This document shows, one piece after another, positions 36,566 to 44,671 of a stretch of 64,000 bases of DNA (position 1 is its first letter; every line of letters begins with the position of its first letter). Source of the stretch: JAWPMT01 sp965215825 (GTDB taxonomy: Bacteria > Bacteroidota > Bacteroidia > Cytophagales > Cyclobacteriaceae); the NCBI GenBank assembly GCA_965215825.1, contig CBDCEM010000003.1, positions 496,001 through 560,000 on the forward strand, given 5' to 3'. The notes below the pieces were generated by a model. The model had not been told where the DNA came from, made no database searches, and saw only the letters and a list, made by a program, of their open reading frames with translations. The translations under genes and the position numbers were made by a program.

Positions 36566-39500
36566 TTACCTGAGTTTAAGAATGCGGGAACTTTGTGCTT
36601 TTTCTAAACCTACAATTTGAATGATATAAACCCCAGCCTTCAAAGAACTTATATCTATAGATCCAATTACTTTTTTTTGAATCCAAAGTTTTCCATCCAA
36701 AGAATGAATCTGTACTTCCAACTTTCGGGGGCTATCAAAGAATAACTGGCCTGTTGCCGGGTTCGGGTATATGCTGAGAGCGGAGTTATGCCCATCTATG
36801 GAAAGAACAGTATTAACTGATACATCAAAGGATACAGTAAATTGATTATTCTCTATTTGCCCATCATTGGCCACGATTGTGAAGCTCTGAGTGCCCGAAA
36901 TACCCGTTATTGTTTTCACTGTAATGGCCTGATCATTAACAGTAACTGTTGCTATTTCAGGATCCACAGAATGGATGGAATAGCCAACAACCTGATCAAG
37001 TTCATCGATGGGGACTATTTCAGGGATTATATCGATCATCTTCACTATCGAATGGTCAAATGTGTCTAATGTGGTTTCACTTAATGTGAATCTAGGTTCA
37101 TCATTAATTGGTGTTACTATTACATTTAGGGTATCAATAACGGTCGCACCCTGATTATCAGTGGCAGTGAGGACAACAATGCCCGAACCATTTTGATTAG
37201 GTAAATATTCCAGGTTAAGGATGCTTTGTGTAATTGAAGCCTGGATCAAATCAGGATTGAGACTTGAGGCAGAAAGGCTTAATTCATCACCATTGTCAAT
37301 ATCTGCAAATCTTTCGGCAAGGTCCAGCTCTGTGACCTCTGTGTCTTCTTCCACTGTGAGGTCCCCAATTGGAGAGACGAGAATGGGAGCATCATTGACA
37401 TTTGAAACGGACAAAAAGAGGTCGCTGGAAACCGATGCATTGCTTTCATCGGTGGCCGTTACGGTGATCACTATTGAACCAACATCATTATTTACTGGCG
37501 TTCCGGAAAAGATATTGTTCTCAAAAGTCAACCAACCCGGTAAGGAACTGGAAGTGAGCGTTAATGTTTCACCATCAACATCGTAGAAAAGATCTTCGGG
37601 GAGCGTGAATTCAAAATAGGTGTCTTCGGTGGCTTCAAGGTCTTCAAAGTCCAAGGCCGAAATGGGAGCATCATTAACGGGGTTTACGGTTACATTTATG
37701 GTGTCTAGGGTGGTCGCACCCTGATTATCAGTGGCAGTGAGGACAACAGTGCCCGAACCATTTTGATTAGGTAAATATTCCAGGTTAAGGATGCTTTGTG
37801 TAATTGAAGCCTGGATCAAATCAGGATTGAGACTTGAGGCAGAAAGGCTTAATTCATCACCATTGTCAATATCTGCAAATCTTTCGGCAAGGTCCAGCTC
37901 TGTGACCTCTGTGTCTTCTTCCACTGTGAGGTCCCCAATTGGAGAGACGAGAATGGGAGCATCATTGACATTTGAAACGGACAAAAAGAGGTCGCTGGAA
38001 ACCGATGCATTGCTTTCATCGGTGGCCGTTACGGTGATCACTATTGAACCAACATCATTATTTACTGGCGTTCCGGAAAAGATATTGTTCTCAAAAGTCA
38101 ACCAACCCGGTAAGGAACTGGAAGTGAGCGTTAATGTTTCACCATCAACATCGTAGAAAAGATCTTCGGGGAGCGTGAATTCGAAATAGGTGTCTTCGGT
38201 GGCTTCAAGGTCTTCAAAGTCCAAGGCCGAAATGGGAGCATCATTAACTGGGTTTACGGTTACATTTATGGTGTCTAGGGTGGTCGCACCCTGATTATCA
38301 GTGGCAGTGAGGACAACAATGCCCGAACCATTTTGATTAGGTAAATATTCCAGGTTAAGGATGCTTTGTGTAATTGAAGCCTGGATCAAATCAGGATTGA
38401 GACTTGAGGCAGAAAGGCTTAATTCATCACCATTGTCAATATCTGCAAATCTTTCGGCAAGGTCCAGCTCTGTGACCTCTGTGTCTTCTTCCACTGTGAG
38501 GTCCCCAATTGGAGAGACGAGAATGGGAGCATCATTGACATTTGAAACGGACAAAAGGAGGTCGCTGGAAACCGATGCATTGCTTTCATCGGTGGCCGTT
38601 ACGGTGATCACTATTGAACCAACATCATTATTTACTGGCGTTCCGGAAAAGATATTGTTCTCAAAAGTCAACCAACCCGGTAAGGAACTGGAAGTGAGCG
38701 TTAATGTTTCACCATCAACATCGTAGAAAAGATCTTCGGGGAGCGTGAATTCAAAATAGGTGTCTTCGGTGGCTTCAAGGTCTTCAAAGTCCAAGGCCGA
38801 AATGGGAGCATCATTAACGGGGTTTACGGTTACATTTATGGTGTCTAGGGTGGTCGCACCCTGATTATCAGTGGCAGTGAGGACAACAGTGCCCGAACCA
38901 TTTTGATTAGGTAAATATTCCAGGTTAAGGATGCTTTGTGTAATTGAAGCCTGGATCAAATCAGGATTGAGACTTGAGGCAGAAAGGCTTAATTCATCAC
39001 CATTGTCAATATCTGCAAATCTTTCGGCAAGGTCCAGCTCTGTGACCTCTGTGTCTTCTTCCACTGTGAGGTCCCCAATTGGAGAGACGAGAATGGGAGC
39101 ATCATTGACATTTGAAACGGACAAAAAGAGGTCGCTGGAAACCGATGCATTGCTTTCATCGGTGGCCGTTACGGTGATCACTATTGAACCAACATCATTA
39201 TTTACTGGCGTTCCGGAAAAGATATTGTTCTCAAAAGTCAACCAACCCGGTAAGGAACTGAGCGTTAATGTTTCACCATCAACATCGTAGAAAAGATCTT
39301 CGGGGAGCGTGAATTCGAAATAGGTGTCTTCGGTGGCTTCAAGGTCTTCAAAGTCCAAGGCCGAAATGGGAGCATCATTAACTGGGTTTACGGTTACATT
39401 TATGGTGTCTAGGGTGGTCGCACCCTGATTATCAGTGGCTGTGAGGACAACAGTCCCCGAGCCATTTTGATTAGGTAAATATTCCAGGGTAAGGATGCTT

Positions 39501-42500
39501 TGTGTAATTGAAGCCTGGATCAAATCAGGAATGAGACTTGAGGCAGAAAGGCTTAATTCATCACCATTGTCAATATCTGCAAATCTTTCGGCAAGGTCCA
39601 GCTCTGTGACCTCTGTGTCTTCTTCCACTGTGAGGTCCCCAATTGGAGAGACGAGAATGGGAGCATCATTGACATTTGAAACGGACAAAAAGAGGTCGCT
39701 GGAAACCGATGCATTGCTTTCGTCGGTGGCCGTTACGGTGATCTCTATTGAACCAACATCATTATTTACTGGCGTTCCGGAAAAGATATTGTTCTCAAAA
39801 GTCAACCAACCCGGTAAGGAACTGGAAGTGAGCGTTAATGTTTCACCATCAACATCGTAGAAAAGATCTTCGGGGAGAGTGAATTCGAAATAAGTGTCTT
39901 CGGTGGCTTCAAGGTCTTCAAAGTCCAAGGCCGAAATGGGAGCATCATTAACGGGGTTTACGGTTACATTTATGGTGTCTAGGGTGGTCGCACCCTGATT
40001 ATCAGTGGCTGTGAGGACAACAGTCCCCGAGCCATTTTGATTAGGTAAATATTCCAGGGTAAGGATGCTTTGTGTAATTGAAGCCTGGATCAAATCAGGA
40101 ATGAGACTTGAGGCAGAAAGGCTTAATTCATCACCATTGTCAATATCTGCAAATCTTTCGGCAAGGTCCAGCTCTGTGACCTCTGTGTCTTCTTCCACTG
40201 TGAGGTCCCCAATTGGAGAGACGAGAATGGGAGCATCATTGATGGCGTTAATGGTTACACGGGCACCAATTTTCGTTGCATAATCACCATTTGAGGCTGT
40301 CAATGCTATAGTACCTGTTCCATTAAAGTTTTCTTCAGGATTAATTTCGATCGCATTATTTGCTATCTGAATGGTTACATTTCCTTCGAAATTATCCGTC
40401 GCCTCGAACGTTAATTCTTCACGGTTAGGGTCCATAAAAACACTTGATAACTCTACAATTTTCAAGCCTTGATCCTCGTCAATGATGATTTCTTCAAGAG
40501 GGTTTTGAATAAATGGTTTATTCAGGGAGGATTGAATAAAATTAAGTAGAAACTGATATTTATCCTGATTTTCACTATATCCGATACTATGAACGAGGGT
40601 GTCAAGGTCACCAAGGCCCAGGGAGTCGTAAGTCGCGCTTATTGTTAAGCCATTGTCTGGATCATGGGCGTCATGCACACCAGGGTGAAACTCATAAGCC
40701 AAAAATAAAGGGGGTGATGACATAGATACTTCATCCGGTGGATGCCACCGTTCTGGTCGTTGCCAAACCACATCGGGTAAGGCATTGTACATATAGATTC
40801 CTTTGATTTCATTCTCAGGAAGGTGGGCAATTTTCCAGCTTAGAATACTTCCCCTTGAAGAACCACCGATGATGAATCTTGTTGTGTCAAAATTGTATTC
40901 GGACGCATTATTTTTCACCCATTGAAGCATTCTATTCGCATCATTCCAGCCTTTTTGAATATCCGTAACCGTTCGCAACGTTGGAATCGATTCCCACGAT
41001 ACCACGGAGACGCCCGCCTCAGTAAGCTCCTCAATTACCGTGTTTGGCATTGAAATATTCCCCCCATTAGGGTGAGAATCAAAATAAACCGGAGTGAGGC
41101 CATCCGATTTTGCCTGGTAGATGTCTAAAAATTGCCTTGATCTTGGGCCATAGAATACGTTTTTAAATTCGAGGTAGGGAGCGGATTTCAGCGTTAGAAG
41201 TGAAGAAGAGATTTCTCCATACCCGTTTTTGATATAAAGATTAAGCTCGAATTGATCCTCCGTAGGAATGTCCCCTGATCGTTCACTTTCTTTTTCACCA
41301 ATCCATCTAATTTCTTTTCGATTGATAACCTCGAATTTTTCGTAATCATGAGATTCATCAATCCAAATGCTGTCAATTAGGAAGTTTTCGAAAATAGAAA
41401 TTGGTTTTTCCAGATTGTGAAAAGATTGAAAGATGGCAGATTGAATTCGAGGCCTTAACATGTTTTTAAGCCTTCTGAGTATTTTGTTGTGTTGTGTGTT
41501 GTTCGATAAGTTGTTATACTCATGGGGGTCGTTATTCAGGTCGTACAGCTCAAATTCCGGAGGATTGAAGTATCGATCTAAGATTTTCCTTGCTTTCGTT
41601 TCATCGTATTGCTCATTATTCACGAATTCTCCCGACAAATCCCCATCAACTGATGTTAGGGGCATATTAATCGTTGTATCCAAATTATGAATAAGCTTCC
41701 AATCTTTGAATCGGATGGCCTTTCTGGGGTAATGTTCGTTGGGGCCATGATGATGGAACTCGGTAAATATTGGACGTTCACTCCAGTCTGAAATTCCGTC
41801 AATTATTGGTTTCAGGGATCTTCCAGCAAGCATAGGGGGTATTTTCATATTGGCATAATCCAAAATCGTCGGCATAATATCAATGCTCGAGATTAGTTCA
41901 TTGATTTGAGCAACTTTGGATTGAAAAGGTGTAATTAAGATCATAGGAGTCTTTACACCTGCTTCATAATTTGATGTTTTACCCCGGTTAAATGGGGCGC
42001 CATTGTCACTTAGAATAATGAACAGTGTTTGATTCAGTAAGCCACTTTCTTTATAGAAATTAAAGATCTCTTCAATTAAATGATCGGCCCGGGACACGGC
42101 ATTGTAATAAGAGGCTATTCTTGATAATTGTTCATCATCGTCAACCATTTGATAAGGCAGTGGATTTATATCACTTGCCTCGAAAGGGGAGGTAGGAATG
42201 TTATTGACCTGGCCGGGGAACGACTTTTCATTGTTGACATGAGGGTCATACAAATTGATCATAGTGAAATATTTGTCCGATTCATGCGTATAAATTCGGT
42301 TTAGAAGTCTCAGTACGTGTGAAGCCTCTCTGGTTTTTTCCGTCCTTCCATCGACAAAATCAAATTTCATCGCCTCATCAGAACTCTTGACATGGACTTT
42401 TCCAATGGATGAACTATAAAATCCATCTTTTCTTAGCGCGTTGGGAAGGGACGTTATATGATCATTTAACTTAAACTCCGTTCTGTCATTTGCTAAACCA

Positions 42501-42880
42501 ATTTGTCCATGCTGAAAAGGATACAAACCTGTTAGAATACTCGCCCTGGATGGAGAGCAGGAAGATTGGGTTACGTACGCATTCGTAAAATTTACTGCGG
42601 AGCGAGCAAGTGAATCGATGAAAGGAGTACGTGCTTTTTTATCGCCTGCAAATCCGATTTCTTGCCCAAGATCATCAAGTGTGATTAGTACGATGTTTGA
42701 TAAAGGCTGCTCTTCTTGTCCCAGTACCCATCCAGGACAAAGAAGAATGACTTTTGATAAAAACAGCAACCTCAACAACGGAAAGAATGTGCTTCTACGA
42801 AGTGTAAAAAATGGATTCCGAATAATCAATGGCTCTTTCACATATTGTGGACTCAACTGCTTTATTGATCGGTCCGTCAA
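36566..42880 (-). CDS. T9SS-exported sulfatase / alpha-beta-hydrolase fusion with repeat array
   Basis: This 2104-residue paralogue of the preceding protein has the same order. A sulfatase comes first (formylglycine site Cys108 in SSCSPSR), then an alpha/beta-hydrolase domain (GGSSRGS near 673) and a cadherin-like module. It then carries 5.5 copies of a 190-residue pair: a cadherin-like module (NDAPILVSPIGDL) and a He_PIG-like Ig module (LPGWLTFENNIFSG). A last module and a T9SS domain (SIYPNP) close it. The frame begins at a TTG (42880), but a TAACTTTG -7-like element covers that codon, so the true start is probably further in, perhaps a GTG or TTG before the hydrophobic signal core. The repeats should form a long stalk holding the enzymes out from the cell. 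Confidence 0.85.
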   Translation of the reverse strand: MTDRSIKQLSPQYVKEPLIIRNPFFTLRRSTFFPLLRLLFLSKVILLCPGWVLGQEEQPLSNIVLITLDDLGQEIGFAGDKKARTPFIDSLARSAVNFTNAYVTQSSCSPSRASILTGLYPFQHGQIGLANDRTEFKLNDHITSLPNALRKDGFYSSSIGKVHVKSSDEAMKFDFVDGRTEKTREASHVLRLLNRIYTHESDKYFTMINLYDPHVNNEKSFPGQVNNIPTSPFEASDINPLPYQMVDDDEQLSRIASYYNAVSRADHLIEEIFNFYKESGLLNQTLFIILSDNGAPFNRGKTSNYEAGVKTPMILITPFQSKVAQINELISSIDIMPTILDYANMKIPPMLAGRSLKPIIDGISDWSERPIFTEFHHHGPNEHYPRKAIRFKDWKLIHNLDTTINMPLTSVDGDLSGEFVNNEQYDETKARKILDRYFNPPEFELYDLNNDPHEYNNLSNNTQHNKILRRLKNMLRPRIQSAIFQSFHNLEKPISIFENFLIDSIWIDESHDYEKFEVINRKEIRWIGEKESERSGDIPTEDQFELNLYIKNGYGEISSSLLTLKSAPYLEFKNVFYGPRSRQFLDIYQAKSDGLTPVYFDSHPNGGNISMPNTVIEELTEAGVSVVSWESIPTLRTVTDIQKGWNDANRMLQWVKNNASEYNFDTTRFIIGGSSRGSILSWKIAHLPENEIKGIYMYNALPDVVWQRPERWHPPDEVSMSSPPLFLAYEFHPGVHDAHDPDNGLTISATYDSLGLGDLDTLVHSIGYSENQDKYQFLLNFIQSSLNKPFIQNPLEEIIIDEDQGLKIVELSSVFMDPNREELTFEATDNFEGNVTIQIANNAIEINPEENFNGTGTIALTASNGDYATKIGARVTINAINDAPILVSPIGDLTVEEDTEVTELDLAERFADIDNGDELSLSASSLIPDLIQASITQSILTLEYLPNQNGSGTVVLTATDNQGATTLDTINVTVNPVNDAPISALDFEDLEATEDTYFEFTLPEDLFYDVDGETLTLTSSSLPGWLTFENNIFSGTPVNNDVGSIEITVTATDESNASVSSDLFLSVSNVNDAPILVSPIGDLTVEEDTEVTELDLAERFADIDNGDELSLSASSLIPDLIQASITQSILTLEYLPNQNGSGTVVLTATDNQGATTLDTINVTVNPVNDAPISALDFEDLEATEDTYFEFTLPEDLFYDVDGETLTLSSLPGWLTFENNIFSGTPVNNDVGSIVITVTATDESNASVSSDLFLSVSNVNDAPILVSPIGDLTVEEDTEVTELDLAERFADIDNGDELSLSASSLNPDLIQASITQSILNLEYLPNQNGSGTVVLTATDNQGATTLDTINVTVNPVNDAPISALDFEDLEATEDTYFEFTLPEDLFYDVDGETLTLTSSSLPGWLTFENNIFSGTPVNNDVGSIVITVTATDESNASVSSDLLLSVSNVNDAPILVSPIGDLTVEEDTEVTELDLAERFADIDNGDELSLSASSLNPDLIQASITQSILNLEYLPNQNGSGIVVLTATDNQGATTLDTINVTVNPVNDAPISALDFEDLEATEDTYFEFTLPEDLFYDVDGETLTLTSSSLPGWLTFENNIFSGTPVNNDVGSIVITVTATDESNASVSSDLFLSVSNVNDAPILVSPIGDLTVEEDTEVTELDLAERFADIDNGDELSLSASSLNPDLIQASITQSILNLEYLPNQNGSGTVVLTATDNQGATTLDTINVTVNPVNDAPISALDFEDLEATEDTYFEFTLPEDLFYDVDGETLTLTSSSLPGWLTFENNIFSGTPVNNDVGSIVITVTATDESNASVSSDLFLSVSNVNDAPILVSPIGDLTVEEDTEVTELDLAERFADIDNGDELSLSASSLNPDLIQASITQSILNLEYLPNQNGSGIVVLTATDNQGATVIDTLNVIVTPINDEPRFTLSETTLDTFDHSIVKMIDIIPEIVPIDELDQVVGYSIHSVDPEIATVTVNDQAITVKTITGISGTQSFTIVANDGQIENNQFTVSFDVSVNTVLSIDGHNSALSIYPNPATGQLFFDSPRKLEVQIHSLDGKLWIQKKVIGSIDISSLKAGVYIIQIVGLEKAQSSRILKLR
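37142..40241 (-). repeat. Five and a half near-identical 570-bp tandem repeats
   Basis: Within the long sulfatase gene a 570-bp unit recurs with period 570 (one copy is 564, lacking two codons). Each unit encodes a cadherin-like module plus a He_PIG-like module. Six copies of the first module and five of the second are present. DNA identity between copies appears to be well above 95 percent. The two copies nearest the N-terminus share one set of substitutions (SSLIPDL, LTLEYL), the other four another set (SSLNPDL, LNLEYL), which records stepwise expansion. Such arrays expand and contract by recombination and are easily collapsed in short-read assemblies. Confidence 0.97.
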
Positions 42881-43115
42881 AGTTACTAAAGTAGTGTTTC
42901 TATCACCTTTCAGAAAGTAGTTGTTAAATCCTTAATGTGCAATTCATTTGTTGGTCAGGAGTATTATTAAAGCGAAACTTTAGATTTGATAGATTGCCAT
43001 TTTTTGAGGTCAACTGGAATGAATGGGATCATTCCAAGGAAAAGGATGGTTTTTCGGCTATTTTCGGTTCTTCTTTTAATGATCATTAGTGAACAATCAA
43101 TTGAATATAATTTTG

Positions 43116-44519
43116 ATGTTGCGTCCATTGTTTTTCCTATTACTACTGTTTGCTGGGCTCATCAAGTCTCATGGCCAATTTCAAAACCCTCAGGACTCTG
43201 TTCATCGACTGTCATTTATTTCTTTGCTGGGTTCGGGAAATCAAGCTGGTTTTTGGTTTCATGCCAATAATTCACAGCGTTACAGCGGAGATCCAAATCA
43301 AGCCGTGCTGAATTTATTCAGTCAGTATACCTTATTTGCAAAGGGAGGATTTCAAGTTGGTTACAAAGCTGAGCTTGTGGGTAGAATAGGCAATGATTTT
43401 TCCTCTGACCTGATACAGGGAGGTTTGAAGTTGTCTTATAAAAACATCGAAATCTTTGGCGGGAGACAAGAAGAATTATTTGGTATCAGAGATTCACTTC
43501 AGAGCGTGGGACCTATTTTTAATGGCAATCATTCACTTCCTGTGCCTAAGATTTCTATTCGTTCTCAAGATTGGATGCCAGTAGGGATCTGGAATGATTT
43601 TTTGAACATTAAATTCTATTTCGCTCATGGTTGGATGGAAGAAAACAGAAGGGTGAGCAACCCTTTTCTTCATCAAAAATCTTTGCACTTCCGATTAGGT
43701 AAAATGGAGAAGTCCAAAGTGTATTTTGGAATTACTCATAATGCCCTTTGGGGAGGGTTAAAAGTAGATACCAATACCAAACTCTCATCTTCATTTAAGG
43801 ATTATGTTCGAGTGATGTTAACTCAAAGTGATAATCAAATTGATATTAGGGGAGAAACTATAAATGCGATTGGAGATCACTTTGGAGAAATGGATTTCGG
43901 TTTCACTTTAAATATTGGAGAAGTGGATTTTCTGAATTACGTCCAGGTTCCTTTCGAGGATGGCAGTGGCTTCAATCCGAAATTCATTGATGCTGGTTTG
44001 ATTGGTACGAAGCTCAGATTCAAAAATGGAAAGCTTGTAAAGAGTTTAACCATCGAGTATTGGAACACTAAGGAGCAAAATGGAGATAAAAGAAGGGCTA
44101 ATGGTACTTATTTCTTTGAACCCGATAACTTCTACAATAATTTTCTTTATGCATCAGGATGGTCATATTTCAATGAGCCTGTGGGGAATGGTATTTTTTT
44201 GATTCCAGATGAGGAAGATCTAACTTTTACAAGAGTCAGTAATGTCCTGGAAGGTATAAATGTCGGCTTATCTGGGAGAGTGGATAAGATAGATATTATA
44301 TTCAATTACATCTACTTTGAGAATTTAGGTAACGTTCGAACAATAGAGGAGTTTGGAGCAGATAGAAAGTTCCTGCATTCACTTCAGGGTTCCGCTCAAT
44401 TTGAGGTTGGCCAATTTAAGTTTAGCCCCTCGATGATTTACCAAAATGGGAATAAGGGAGCCAATTCAATCAACATGTTATTGAATGTCTCTAAAACTTT
44501 AAAAGGCAAAAGCACATAA
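43116..44519 (+). CDS. Wzi-family capsule assembly outer-membrane protein
   Basis: ATG 43116 starts a good signal peptide (MLRPLFFLLLLFAG to SHGQ); a GTG at 43089 would add nine residues. The mature protein of about 445 residues has alternating beta-strands of an outer-membrane barrel. Family features include LGSGNQAGFWFHANNS near the N-terminus, IFGGRQEELFG, KISIRSQDWMPVG, and FYFAHGWME with ITHNALWGG. Wzi-type barrels bind capsule or exopolysaccharide at the cell surface. Its place next to the sulfatase fusions suggests it anchors the polymer made by this locus. A TAGATTTG -7-like element lies at 42981-42988, without a well-spaced -33 box. Confidence 0.85.
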   Translation: MLRPLFFLLLLFAGLIKSHGQFQNPQDSVHRLSFISLLGSGNQAGFWFHANNSQRYSGDPNQAVLNLFSQYTLFAKGGFQVGYKAELVGRIGNDFSSDLIQGGLKLSYKNIEIFGGRQEELFGIRDSLQSVGPIFNGNHSLPVPKISIRSQDWMPVGIWNDFLNIKFYFAHGWMEENRRVSNPFLHQKSLHFRLGKMEKSKVYFGITHNALWGGLKVDTNTKLSSSFKDYVRVMLTQSDNQIDIRGETINAIGDHFGEMDFGFTLNIGEVDFLNYVQVPFEDGSGFNPKFIDAGLIGTKLRFKNGKLVKSLTIEYWNTKEQNGDKRRANGTYFFEPDNFYNNFLYASGWSYFNEPVGNGIFLIPDEEDLTFTRVSNVLEGINVGLSGRVDKIDIIFNYIYFENLGNVRTIEEFGADRKFLHSLQGSAQFEVGQFKFSPSMIYQNGNKGANSINMLLNVSKTLKGKST

Positions 44520-44561
44520 AGGTCCTTCTTCTTCAGTTCTGGAGAAGATATATACTTGATT

Positions 44562-44615
44562 CTCAAAACCAGCAAGTTTCAACTCTAAATTCTAGTTTTG
44601 AGGTAATTGCTGGTT
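44562..44615. terminator. Overlapping hairpins between converging genes
   Basis: Two inverted repeats share bases: CTCAAAAC (44562-44569) with GTTTTGAG (44595-44602), and AACCAGCAA (44567-44575) with TTGCTGGTT (44607-44615). They cannot form together. They lie between the stops of the Wzi-like gene and the amidohydrolase gene, a place for a terminator, but loops are long and there is no strong T-run. Confidence 0.35.
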
Positions 44616-44671
44616 GATTGAACAATGCCCAATCACGATATTTTGTCTTCTTCTACCCTCGGGCCAATGAC

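Noticed and set aside
37142..40241. CRISPR-like array
   Set aside because: The repeats are 570 bp, contiguous and in frame within a coding sequence, with no short repeats and unique spacers.
37221..40283. A ladder of six plus-strand open frames of about 120 codons with period near 570
   Set aside because: They are antisense shadows of the tandem repeat in the minus-strand sulfatase gene; identical sequence gives identical frames. No protein features or starts support them.
42986..43270. 94-codon plus-strand frame with signal-like start before the Wzi-like gene
   Set aside because: It overlaps the Wzi-like gene out of frame for half its length and lacks family support.
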